Under the pieces are notes generated by a model, which was not told the origin of the DNA, searched no databases, and worked only from the letters and a program-made list of their open reading frames with translations. Source: Clostridiales bacterium (GTDB lineage Bacteria; Bacillota; Clostridia; Saccharofermentanales; Saccharofermentanaceae). Taken from it: a stretch of 49,333 nt of DNA. How positions within the stretch are numbered: the stretch's first letter is position 1; the number at the start of each line of letters is the position of its first letter. Below are positions 29,740 to 38,173 of this stretch, piece after piece. A program made the translations under genes and the position numbers. Where the stretch lies: NCBI GenBank assembly GCA_017615755.1, contig JAFZZM010000038.1:1-49333 (forward strand), written 5' to 3'.

Positions 29740-30288
29740 ATGGCAGTACATGTAGTTTTATTTGAACCTGAGATCCCGCAGAATACAGGAAACATCCTTC
29801 GTACCTGCGTGGCCACGAATACGAAAGTGCACATCATCGAGCCGATCGGATTTGAGCTGACGCCACAGTCGTTGAAGCGCTCGGCGTCCAATCATCTCGA
29901 GATGGCGGAATATACGATCTACAAGGATTTCGACGACTTCGAGTCGAAGAATCCCGGCACCTACTTTTACATGACACGCTACGGCAAGAAGCCGCACAGC
30001 AGTTTCGATTTTGCGAAGGTGGAAGGCGATATCTATCTGATCTTCGGCAAAGAGAGCACGGGCATTCCCTATGACCGGCTCCGCGCCCATCTGGATCAGT
30101 GCTTCCGCATCCCCATGTCCGGAAACTGCCGGAGCCTGAACCTTTCCAACGCCGTGGCGATCGCGCTATACGAGGTAATGCGTCAGCTGGATTACCCGGA
30201 TCTCTCCTTCTGTGAGGTACAGAAAGGAGAAGATTTTCTGGAGTCCTTCGACATTCATCCTATCGGGAAGAAAGACGGAGTTTTATGA
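29740..30288 (+). CDS. trmL: tRNA (cytidine(34)-2'-O)-methyltransferase TrmL
   Basis: A 182-residue SPOUT methyltransferase that 2'-O-methylates the wobble base of tRNA-Leu isoacceptors. It has the family N-terminus HVVLFEPEIPQNTGNILRTC, the SAM-binding knot motifs LIFGKESTGIP and IPMSGNCRSLNLSNAVAIA. It starts three bases after the Sel1 gene and overlaps the next start by 4 bp (ATGA). Confidence 0.95.
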   Translation: MAVHVVLFEPEIPQNTGNILRTCVATNTKVHIIEPIGFELTPQSLKRSASNHLEMAEYTIYKDFDDFESKNPGTYFYMTRYGKKPHSSFDFAKVEGDIYLIFGKESTGIPYDRLRAHLDQCFRIPMSGNCRSLNLSNAVAIALYEVMRQLDYPDLSFCEVQKGEDFLESFDIHPIGKKDGVL

Positions 30289-32402
30289 GTCAGAAAGAAG
30301 AGCCTGCCGGTGCGGCTGTCCCTGAACCGAAAGCAGGAACCAAGATAATGGAAAAACAATGGCCGGCATGGATCGCCGCTTTCTGGCTGCCTATTGTGGC
30401 CGTGATCTCCGAGTGCTGCTTTGCCGCCATGATCGGTAGCCCCATCACGCTCAACATGCTGCTTCTTTCCGTGAGCATGCTCCTTCTGATTTCACTTCTT
30501 ATCCTTCTTATTCCGAAAAAGCGCTTCCGCGTGATCGCAACCGGCATCCTGACGATCCTTCTGGCGGTCATCTACATTGCGCAGTTTATTTACTACCGTA
30601 TCTTTTCCACGATCTTCGTGTGGGCCTCCCTTCAGGGGACCGGTGACGCGCTAGCCGAGTATAACGGCGTGATGTTCTCCGCGATCGCCAAAGGCTGGTG
30701 GGGACTTCTGATCCTGCTTCTTCCATCGGTCTTCTACTGGGTGATGGGAAGAAAGTTCGTCCGCGCGATCCCGACGGAACAGAAACGATTTGTCCTCGCT
30801 GTGGCGGGTGCTTTTGTTGCAGTAAGCGTGCTCGGAACCGGACTGGTCCTCAATAACAGAAAGGGCGCCGCGAGCCCGCGTCGTCTGTACCTTACCGAGT
30901 TTTCCCAGGAAGCCTCGCTTCGTGAATTCGGACTGCTTCCGACGATGGGCCTGGACTTCCGCTACAACGTCCTGAATATTTCATGGCAGGAGAAGTCGAA
31001 TGTAGATATCAGCGATATCGTCATCGAGACGGTCGCACCGACGGAAACCACGGCGGCTCCGACCTTTACGCCGACACCGGTTCCTCCGACAAAAGCGCCT
31101 GAGGCGACGCCTTCCCCGACTCCGACTCCGTCTCCTTCACCGACGCCGTATCCGAAAAACGTACTGGATATCGACTTCAACCTCGAAGAGGACGATAAGG
31201 TCTACCGTCACATGAACGAATTCTTCTCGCAGCGGGAACCGACCACCATGAACGAGTACACAGGCCGGTTTAAAGGGAAGAACCTGATCCTGATCACGGC
31301 CGAAGCTTTTTCCGGATTCGTGATCGATCCGGAACTGACGCCGACGCTCTATAAACTCTCCACGACCGGCTTTGTTTTCAACAATTTCTACACCCCGGAA
31401 TGGTATGTGTCCACCTCGGACGGCGAGTTCGTGGAGACGACCGGACTGATCCCGAAATCCGGTGTATGGAGCTATACGAAGATCGCGAAAAACTACATGC
31501 CGTTTGCCTTCGGTAACCAGTTCCATGCCTTGGGCTACCAGACATTTGCGTACCACAACAACACCTATACTTACTACAACCGTGACCGTTCGTATCCGGT
31601 CATGGGCTACACCTACCGCGGCCTCGGAAATGGCTTAAACGTGACGAAGCAGTGGCCGGAATCGGACGTGGAGATGATCGAGGATACGGTTTCGGAATAC
31701 CTGAACGGCCAGCCTTTCCACGTCTACTACATGACTGTCAGCGGCCATCTTCCGTATGCATTCGGCGACAATAAGATGTCCTCGAAGCATCGTGACCGGG
31801 TAAAAGATCTCGACTACAGCAGCGGCGTAAAGGCCTATATCGCCTGCCAGATCGAACTTGACGAGGCGCTGAAACTCCTTCTTGAGGAACTGGAAGCGGC
31901 AGGCGAACTGGAGAACACCGTCATCGCACTCGGTGCCGACCATAACCCGTATGGCCTGACGGCTTCGGAGTACCGCGAACTGGCAGGGAAGAAAGTTTCC
32001 TATCCGTTCTCCTACTTCGAGAATGCCTTTATACTCTGGTGCGGGGATATGGAAGAGCCCGTCGTGATCGACAAGTACTGCTGCAGCATGGATATCGCCC
32101 CGACACTGGCGAACCTTTTCGGACTGCCGTACGACTCACGTCTGTACATCGGTACCGACATTCTGGCGCCGGAGCCTAACTACGTGATCTTTGACGACAA
32201 GAGCTTCATCAACGACAAGATCATGTACGACGCGGGAAGCCGGAAAGTCACGGTGCTCGTAGATGAAGAGATCACGGACGAGTACCTCAAATCCTGCATC
32301 GAATACGTGGACGAACTTTTCTATAATTCGGCCCACATCATCGACAAAAACTACTACGGCTACCTCTTCCCGGACGGCGTGCCGTGGGAGCAGGAAGGTT
32401 AG
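30285..32402 (+). CDS. LtaS-like membrane phosphoglycerol transferase/sulfatase-family protein
   Basis: A 705-residue envelope enzyme. About five membrane segments (residues 30-190) precede a proline/threonine-rich linker (251-291) and an outer LtaS-type catalytic domain. That domain has E340 in LILITAEAFSGF, the likely nucleophile T377 in STSDGEF, and GADHNPYG further on. By family it would transfer phosphoglycerol or another phosphodiester to a lipid or glycan. The Pro/Thr linker is not usual for LtaS and suggests the catalytic domain is held away from the membrane. It overlaps the trmL stop by 4 bp. Confidence 0.87.
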   Translation: MSQKEEPAGAAVPEPKAGTKIMEKQWPAWIAAFWLPIVAVISECCFAAMIGSPITLNMLLLSVSMLLLISLLILLIPKKRFRVIATGILTILLAVIYIAQFIYYRIFSTIFVWASLQGTGDALAEYNGVMFSAIAKGWWGLLILLLPSVFYWVMGRKFVRAIPTEQKRFVLAVAGAFVAVSVLGTGLVLNNRKGAASPRRLYLTEFSQEASLREFGLLPTMGLDFRYNVLNISWQEKSNVDISDIVIETVAPTETTAAPTFTPTPVPPTKAPEATPSPTPTPSPSPTPYPKNVLDIDFNLEEDDKVYRHMNEFFSQREPTTMNEYTGRFKGKNLILITAEAFSGFVIDPELTPTLYKLSTTGFVFNNFYTPEWYVSTSDGEFVETTGLIPKSGVWSYTKIAKNYMPFAFGNQFHALGYQTFAYHNNTYTYYNRDRSYPVMGYTYRGLGNGLNVTKQWPESDVEMIEDTVSEYLNGQPFHVYYMTVSGHLPYAFGDNKMSSKHRDRVKDLDYSSGVKAYIACQIELDEALKLLLEELEAAGELENTVIALGADHNPYGLTASEYRELAGKKVSYPFSYFENAFILWCGDMEEPVVIDKYCCSMDIAPTLANLFGLPYDSRLYIGTDILAPEPNYVIFDDKSFINDKIMYDAGSRKVTVLVDEEITDEYLKSCIEYVDELFYNSAHIIDKNYYGYLFPDGVPWEQEG
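31036..31158 (+). repeat. proline/threonine-rich coding repeat
   Basis: Imperfect repeats of proline and threonine or serine codons (such as PSPTPTPSPSPTP) within the LtaS-like gene. They encode the spacer between the membrane and catalytic parts. Confidence 0.7.
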
Positions 32403-32981
32403 AATTCAGGACACAAAAAGGACTGCCTCAAAATGAAGTGAATCCCTGAAGTTGGACAACAACTTTGGAGGTTCACTGCACTACACTACGGGATGGGGTA
32501 TACCCCCATGGTGGCGAGCAAGATGGTGCACCTGCCGGGACAGGCAAGATGGGGTATACCCCCGGGGGGTATACGGGCGCTTTTGACGAGGCATTTTCAT
32601 ACTAATTGGTTTTTTTCTGGCAAAAAGTATGTATTTTTGCCGTTGAAGATGGTCTCAAAGGACTTCAACTACAGACAATAATGGCATTTTCTCTCATTTT
32701 GATGGCGAATGAGGCAGATATTTTATGGTTTTCTCGATTTATAGGGGGAGGGGTATAGGGAAAATACATACTTTTTCTGATTTTTTTGTGGATTGGTATG
32801 AAATCGCAGAAATCCGAGCAGATCCGCCCAAACTTGCTCCCCCTCCATGTAGGATAGAAACAGCATTCCCTTGTTTTTATCCTATCGGCTCCACGCGAAC
32901 GCCGGCTCCGGCGCACATTCGGCGCGTAACACTTCGGAAGCACGATCTTGAGGCCGTTCTTTCTTCAGGCCCCAAAGCACT
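32403..32981. repeat. 579-bp non-coding stretch full of inverted repeats
   Basis: No credible gene was found here. Seen in order: an imperfect inverted repeat GTGAA...AAGTTG / CAACTT...TTCAC (about 32439-32476); two GGGGTATACCCC palindromes (32495-32506 and 32551-32562); 10-bp arms GTATACCCCC / GGGGGTATAC around one base (32554-32574); AAAAAGTATGTATTTT (32622-32637) inverted at 32761-32776; GTTGAAG/CTTCAAC (32642-32669); a 12-bp stem at 32851-32862 / 32872-32883; and a GC hairpin at 32900-32913. It resembles a MITE- or REP-like repeat, or a lost regulatory region. Confidence 0.6.
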
Positions 32982-33989
32982 TCAACTTAACTTTTCGGTT
33001 TCGGACTTTTTCGAGGATTTACCTTTTCTCTTTTTCTTCGCATCGAAGAGACTCTGATCGGCCTGCATAATCATCTCCGATGTATCCAGCTGGTCATTGA
33101 AGGACGAATAACCGAAACTCAAGGTAAGGGGTATCGTCTTGTCATCGACGAGAAGAGGAGCCTTCTTCATGGCTTCCCTGATCCTGCCGGAAAGAGTCTC
33201 TGCACCTTCATAGGTCGTGTCGGAAAGGATCAGGGCAAACTCATCGTTTCCGACGCGGAAGATATCATCTGACGAACGGGAACAACTGCGAAGAGTATCG
33301 GCAACATGTTTCAGCGCGATATCCCGGTATTGCGGGCCATATTCGTTGCAGAAGCTCGTAAAACCATCGATATCCATCAATATGATGGAAAAGCTGGTGG
33401 AATAGCCACGCCCGCGGACACGGGAGAAGATACGCCTGTTACGCTCTATGCTTGCCTCGAAATACCGGCGGTTATATAGTCCTGTAGTCTCATCGATGGT
33501 AGAAAGCTGAAGGATCTTCGAGTTCAGCTCATCGCACTGTTTATTCTTCTGCACCAGCTTCTGTTCCGTATTCTTTGCCGATGTAATGTCCTGCGAAATG
33601 CCCCATACACCGCAAACCTCGCCTTCGGGACCGATCAGGGGGTAAACCGAAGTGGAAAGCCAGACATCACCGACCTGGGACTTTGCGTGGAGAAGTTCGA
33701 CGTGCTCCTCAAGCCCGATGACCGGGATCCTCATACGGATGATCCGCTGCTCCTCCTCACGCATCCTGTCTGCCTGAGCAGCAGAAACCAGATCGGACAG
33801 TTCCCGTCCCACGATTTCGGAAGGGGAGGAGAAGCCCATCAATCTGGCAAAAGAACCGGAGCAGAGCACATATTTACCATGGAGATCCTTAAAGAATACG
33901 CAGAGGTCAACCTGATTCAAAAAGACCGAGAAAAGCTGTTCCCTTGAGAGGGTCCGGAAGAATTCGGAGTCAGGTGTTTCTTTTTTCAT
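32982..33989 (-). CDS. PAS-GGDEF protein with variant GNDEF motif
   Basis: A 335-residue protein laid out like the diguanylate cyclase at 10799-11752. The PAS domain (about 22-140) contains QVDLCVFFKDLHGKYVLCSG and ends in WGISQDITSAK. The GGDEF domain (about 160-330) has TTGLYNRRYF, an RSSD inhibitory site (238-241), and GNDEF (247-251) in place of GGDEF. The second glycine to asparagine change may lower or abolish cyclase activity, leaving a c-di-GMP- or GTP-binding role. GAGGGAGA precedes the ATG. The upstream gene on the same strand ends 29 bp away. Confidence 0.88.
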   Translation of the reverse strand: MKKETPDSEFFRTLSREQLFSVFLNQVDLCVFFKDLHGKYVLCSGSFARLMGFSSPSEIVGRELSDLVSAAQADRMREEEQRIIRMRIPVIGLEEHVELLHAKSQVGDVWLSTSVYPLIGPEGEVCGVWGISQDITSAKNTEQKLVQKNKQCDELNSKILQLSTIDETTGLYNRRYFEASIERNRRIFSRVRGRGYSTSFSIILMDIDGFTSFCNEYGPQYRDIALKHVADTLRSCSRSSDDIFRVGNDEFALILSDTTYEGAETLSGRIREAMKKAPLLVDDKTIPLTLSFGYSSFNDQLDTSEMIMQADQSLFDAKKKRKGKSSKKSETEKLS

Positions 33990-34018
33990 AGTGTCTCCCT
34001 CTGTACAGAAAAAGACGA

Positions 34019-34564
34019 TCAGAGAAATGCAATCGCACCGATTGCAAATACGACAATAAGTGCGACAAAGAGAATGATCCCGATGATCGTGAAAGTCTGT
34101 GCATTATTTGTTTCATAGACGGCAGGGAAGACCCGCTTTACAAAACGGGTGTACTTGTCCCACTGATCAGAAAACCATACGGCGATCTTGCGCAAGGTGA
34201 CGACGACACGGGAGCCGAAACTCATGTCCTTAGTGTAAGTCAGCTGTTCGTCGGTGAAGTGGAAATGATCTTTCACTTCCTTTTCCTTCAAGATCGATGC
34301 ACTGTCGGGTGCCAGGGGACGCTCGTCAGGCATGGAAAAATCGTCATCAATAGAAAGAAATGTGGAACGCTCATCGATGAGCGTCTCTTTCTTCTTCGGA
34401 GCAGCGACGGAACTCTTCATCTTCCATGCAGGCGCAGATGCAGAAGAAACCTGATGTAACTCCTCCACCCAAGGGCTGGATTCGGTAGCCTTGGGGATCC
34501 GGACAGCCCGGGATTCCTCGAAGTCTTCCTCCAAAATTCGCTCTTTGCTTGCAGTATGCCGCAT
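34019..34564 (-). CDS. tail-anchored membrane protein of unknown function
   Basis: A 181-residue protein with a long charged, probably disordered N-terminal part (1-105) and one membrane segment at the very end (about residues 156-181, FTIIGIILFVALIVVFAIGA). No signal peptide is present, so the body should be cytosolic. AAAGGAG lies seven bases before the ATG. It precedes the PAS-GGDEF gene by 29 bp and probably shares its transcript, hinting at a link with c-di-GMP signalling. No family was recognised. Confidence 0.65.
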   Translation of the reverse strand: MRHTASKERILEEDFEESRAVRIPKATESSPWVEELHQVSSASAPAWKMKSSVAAPKKKETLIDERSTFLSIDDDFSMPDERPLAPDSASILKEKEVKDHFHFTDEQLTYTKDMSFGSRVVVTLRKIAVWFSDQWDKYTRFVKRVFPAVYETNNAQTFTIIGIILFVALIVVFAIGAIAFL

Positions 34565-34711
34565 ACACCTACTCCTTTAATGTTCTTTTACATCCCCAAC
34601 ATATAGTGACAGTATATCACGAATTAGAGAAATATACAGCCAACTGGGAATATTTCACGAAAGAACGGGGTTTTTTTTGAACAGTTTGTGCAAATTGCTG
34701 TATCTTTGAGT

Positions 34712-34717
34712 TATAAT
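34712..34717 (+). promoter_or_regulatory. -10 element for the HAD/kinase-like gene
   Basis: A perfect TATAAT 32 bp before the ATG. The best -35 is TTGTGC at 34686-34691 with a long 20-bp spacer. Confidence 0.4.
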
Positions 34718-34748
34718 ACTATGGATAACTACCATGGGGGTTTAGTGA

Positions 34749-35879
34749 ATGAATCGGGTTTTCTTTGATCTGGGAGTCTTTCTCTACTGGTCAGAAGAGT
34801 CCAAGGCAAGCAAAAGCCTTACTTCGAAAGGTGGCGTCATCGTTTCGAATAAGGATGCTTTGAAGACTCTTAAAGACAAGTATGCAGAGATGGATCCGGA
34901 TATCGTTGAGATGTTGAGAGCACTCAAGGATGCCGGCTTCAGCCTGAATGTCTGCGACCGTCTTACCCAGGCACAGATCAAAGAATGTTTGAAAAAACTC
35001 GGTATCTTCGAGTATTTCGATTATTTTGTCAGCGCAAAGACAGAAGAGACCATGGCCAAAGCCTTAAACCAGAAGCGTGGCAAGGACGATTTCATGGTTT
35101 TTGTCGGAACGGAAGAACTGATCATCAAGGCAGCGACCCGTAACCGCATTCCGTCTATCGCTTATGGACAAGACTGGGCGAATGTCAAAGCCCTGGCTTT
35201 CTCCACGGCATTTTATCCTCTGGAAGTGGAAGACCAGATCCATGTTACTTTACTGATCCACTGCATCGTGGAAAAGACGATAGAGAAGGGCTCCCGGGTA
35301 CTCGGCATCGACGGCATTGCTTTTGCCGGAAAGAAAGTCCTCGGAGATAAGATATCGCGCTACATGGATCTTCTTGGTAAAGAGAACATCATCGTGGATC
35401 TGGAAGATTATCATCGCGCGGTAGAAGAGAGCTACAAGGGCGAAGATCCTGTTGAAGCCTATTATTTCAACGGATACAACAGTGAGAAACTGATCGATGA
35501 AGTGCTTCGTCCGTACAGAAAACAAGGAAAGATCGACAGACTGGTCTATTGTCTGGACAGCACGAATGAGTCCTTCGTAAACGAGCGTCACTACACGCTT
35601 TCCGAAGAGGGCATAATGATCCTTCTCGGTACGATGATGTACAGAGAACCGCTGATGCGTTACTTCGACACGACGGTCTATGTTCGCGTGGATTATCGTG
35701 AAGCTGAGCACCGCGCATCCCTGGTGGATGTACCGATATACGGTGAGGATCCTCTGGAGACATACAAGGAGAAAAACATTCCTGCTCAGAAGATGTATGT
35801 AGCCAGACATGATCCGTTCGATAAGCGGGATTTTATCGTTGATAATACGAATTACCACAGACCGTTTTTTATCGTTTGA
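34749..35879 (+). CDS. HAD-like and uridine-kinase-like fusion with altered active sites
   Basis: A 376-residue protein. The first ~160 residues have HAD-like character (FFDLGVF at 5-11, VFVGTEELIIKAA at 117-129), but motif I reads DLG where active HAD enzymes have DLDG. Residues 180-376 resemble a uridine kinase/P-loop nucleoside kinase: GIDGIAFAGKK (186-196) matches GIDGxxGAGKS loosely but ends in KK, and a kinase-like region follows (YCLDSTNESFVNER). Both halves therefore look catalytically altered. It may be a regulator or scaffold derived from enzymes. The assignment is from motif reading only. Confidence 0.6.
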   Translation: MNRVFFDLGVFLYWSEESKASKSLTSKGGVIVSNKDALKTLKDKYAEMDPDIVEMLRALKDAGFSLNVCDRLTQAQIKECLKKLGIFEYFDYFVSAKTEETMAKALNQKRGKDDFMVFVGTEELIIKAATRNRIPSIAYGQDWANVKALAFSTAFYPLEVEDQIHVTLLIHCIVEKTIEKGSRVLGIDGIAFAGKKVLGDKISRYMDLLGKENIIVDLEDYHRAVEESYKGEDPVEAYYFNGYNSEKLIDEVLRPYRKQGKIDRLVYCLDSTNESFVNERHYTLSEEGIMILLGTMMYREPLMRYFDTTVYVRVDYREAEHRASLVDVPIYGEDPLETYKEKNIPAQKMYVARHDPFDKRDFIVDNTNYHRPFFIV

Positions 35880-35964
35880 CACTTTCCTTCTCGAAGGAGA
35901 AGAATTAGAATACTATTGGAAGAAAATGAATCATTGATAATTGATCTGAAGGGGTTGTCGAGTC

Positions 35965-37176
35965 ATGCAAAGAGTATTGATCATCGGATGCGGTAAGTTG
36001 GCAAGAGCCGTAGTTCCACTGATTTCCAAGAATTCGGTTTATTTCCGCGAGATCTGCCTTTCCGGTCGGTCGAAAGAAAAGTGTGACACATACAAGATCA
36101 AGTATTCCAACGACAAGCAGAAGATCATGACTGCCTTCGTAGATGTGAAGAATAAAGAGAAGACCCGTCTGATGGCTAATATCTACCATCCGGATCTGGT
36201 CATCAATCTTGCCCCGTCTTATCTGAATACGACGATCATGGAGCTTTGCCTCGACATTGGTGCAAATTATATCGATGCCTCTCTATATACTCCGAAGGGT
36301 GAGGCAGTCTGCAATATTGATGAAGAATATTCCTACGATGCACGCTTCCAGGAGAAAGGCCTGACAGCTGTGATCGGTTGCGGCTTTAACCCGGGCGTGA
36401 TCAATGCTTTTGCACAGTATTCCGCCATCAAGCTTCTGGATCACATCGATTCCGTCGATGTCATCGACATGAATGCCGGCGAGAATTCCAACAAGTACCT
36501 GATGAATACATCCATGATGACCAGCCTGCACCAGGTTTCATCCGACTGCCGTATGTGGTCTTCCGGTGAGATCATCAGTTATCCGCCTACAAGTGTCAAG
36601 GCATCCTTCGATTTCCCGGATATCGGGAAGAAGGATCTTTACATGGTCGACCACGAAGTGATCGATGCCCTCTGCGGCGAGCTTCCTGAGGCACAGTCCA
36701 TCCGTTTCTTCTCGGCATTCAAGGAGCCCTTCCTGTCCATGGTAAGAGTTCTGGATGACCTGGGAATGACTTCTACCAAGCCGGTGGATATCGATGGTCA
36801 GCAGATCGCACCTCTGGATTTCCTTTACGAAGTAATGCCGCAGCAGGAAGACCTGGCCGCGACGGCGACAGGTAAGAACGGTATCGGTGTTCTTGTAAGA
36901 GGAACGAAGGACGGACAGGAAAAGAAATACCTGATCTACAGCCTTGTGGACCACAAGGAGTGCTTCGAGAAATACGGTTCTTCTTCCACAGACTTCATGG
37001 CGGCGGCGCCACTGGTTGCCGGTGCCGGTCTGATCGCTCTCGGTATCTGGAAGCGTCCGGGTGTACACATGATCTCCGAATTCGATCCGCTCCCGTTCTT
37101 CAAAGAGATCCAGAAACAGGGTCTGGATTACAAGGTCACAGAGACCACGGAAGATATGGAACTTCTGGAAGACTAG
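35965..37176 (+). CDS. saccharopine dehydrogenase family protein (carboxynorspermidine synthase-like)
   Basis: A 403-residue NAD(P)-dependent enzyme. The Rossmann motif is VLIIGCGKLARAVV (4-17); the middle has GLTAVIGCGFNPGVINAFAQ, typical of carboxynorspermidine synthase/saccharopine dehydrogenase relatives. In polyamine synthesis this step joins aspartate semialdehyde and a diamine. The usual partner nspC (carboxynorspermidine decarboxylase) is not in the window, so the substrate is open. Its TAG stop overlaps the stop of the convergent gene through CTAG. Confidence 0.82.
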   Translation: MQRVLIIGCGKLARAVVPLISKNSVYFREICLSGRSKEKCDTYKIKYSNDKQKIMTAFVDVKNKEKTRLMANIYHPDLVINLAPSYLNTTIMELCLDIGANYIDASLYTPKGEAVCNIDEEYSYDARFQEKGLTAVIGCGFNPGVINAFAQYSAIKLLDHIDSVDVIDMNAGENSNKYLMNTSMMTSLHQVSSDCRMWSSGEIISYPPTSVKASFDFPDIGKKDLYMVDHEVIDALCGELPEAQSIRFFSAFKEPFLSMVRVLDDLGMTSTKPVDIDGQQIAPLDFLYEVMPQQEDLAATATGKNGIGVLVRGTKDGQEKKYLIYSLVDHKECFEKYGSSSTDFMAAAPLVAGAGLIALGIWKRPGVHMISEFDPLPFFKEIQKQGLDYKVTETTEDMELLED

Positions 37177-37820
37177 GTTTTTGCGTCTTCTTTCTTCTTC
37201 GGGTGGAAAAACAGCTTATTGATCAATGAGATAAAAGGTCCCAGAAAGAGTGTCATCAGGATGATGCCGATGACAGGGATTCCTCCTGCCAATGTTCCAA
37301 TCAGAACTGCCGTGAAATCCCAGAGGATTCGTACAAGCATGCCCGGGAATTTCGGAAACCGGGCAACTGTTTTGTCTGTCAGGTATTTCGGGATCGCGTC
37401 GTACGGGGCCACACCCATGTTGCAGTTAATGTATACCGCCGCGCTGATGACAAAGCATATGAGCGCGGGAAGGAAGATCCCCCATCTGCTGAGTGTGTTG
37501 GTGAATGCGGAGGCAGGGATGACCTTTAGCCATACCCAGTCGAAAAAGTCCACATAGTAGCCCACCAGCACCATATTGAAGATCGTTCCGAATCCCAGAA
37601 GATCTCTTCTGGTGAGGATCACGAAGAGAAGCATGACGGCATTTACGATGAGCTGGTAGTTTCCGAAGCTCATACCAATACGAGTAGAGACGGACTTGTT
37701 CATGAAAGAACAAGGGTCTGTTCCGAGTCCGCAGAGCATGAGAAACGACAGAAAAAAGCCCATGCCGAAAACGGCTGTAAAGCATATGATGATCTTTTTC
37801 CATTCAAGCTGAAACTTCAT
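37173..37820 (-). CDS. YczE/YitT-type integral membrane protein
   Basis: A 215-residue membrane protein with about five hydrophobic segments and the pattern GLGTDPCSFMN near the first loop and NMGVAPYDAIPKYLTDK in a later loop, as in YczE/YyaS proteins. The function of the family is not established. The ATG at 37820 after GGGG fits better than an in-frame TTG at 37841. Confidence 0.78.
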   Translation of the reverse strand: MKFQLEWKKIIICFTAVFGMGFFLSFLMLCGLGTDPCSFMNKSVSTRIGMSFGNYQLIVNAVMLLFVILTRRDLLGFGTIFNMVLVGYYVDFFDWVWLKVIPASAFTNTLSRWGIFLPALICFVISAAVYINCNMGVAPYDAIPKYLTDKTVARFPKFPGMLVRILWDFTAVLIGTLAGGIPVIGIILMTLFLGPFISLINKLFFHPKKKEDAKT

Positions 37821-38056
37821 ATATCCCCGTCTTTTTTGCAAAGTGCAATTAGTCTATCACGCAAGCAGAAGGAAAGCAATTCTTCTGCTTTTTCAGTGTT
37901 TTCAGGCACTTTTCCGATATATTCTGATATGCTCTAAAAGTCCCAATAATGGTACAGCAACAAGTACAGAATAATGTCATCAAGAGTACATCAGACAGCG
38001 CTTAGATGGTTTTTGAGAGGAAGCAAACGGAACAAACAAGTAGGAGGAATTGAACG
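37821..38056. other. 236-bp gap upstream of the possible small ORF
   Basis: AT-rich sequence with no clear promoter. TATATT and TATGCT elements near 37920-37935 could serve as -10 boxes for the small ORF. A strong ribosome site TAGGAGG is at 38041-38047. Confidence 0.35.
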
Positions 38057-38173
38057 ATGTGGTTACCTATAGTTTTGGTTTTGGGATTAGTTGGATTTGC
38101 GTATCTTTATTTGGATTCGATCTTCTGTGATTTTATGGATGATCTTTTCGGAGAAGATCCGAAGAAACTGTAA
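38057..38173 (+). CDS. possible 38-residue small membrane protein
   Basis: An ORF that starts ATG after a very good TAGGAGGAATTG ribosome site. It begins MWLPIVLVLGLVGFAYLYLD, a single membrane segment, and ends in an acidic tail with GEDPKKL. Codons are rich in T and A (TTG, GTT, TTA), unlike the neighbours. Its last 67 bp lie antisense to the end of the YfhO-like gene, which leaves doubt. No homology is recognised. The ribosome site and the membrane-helix-plus-tail make-up favour a real gene. Confidence 0.45.
   Translation: MWLPIVLVLGLVGFAYLYLDSIFCDFMDDLFGEDPKKL

Noticed and set aside
32665..32943. 92-codon minus-strand frame in the palindrome cluster
   Set aside because: Cysteine- and arginine-rich with no family match, no good ribosome site, and it crosses several inverted repeats.
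37173..37176. Shared CTAG at the two convergent stop codons
   Set aside because: An economical overlap of TAG stops, common between convergent genes; no special function suggested.
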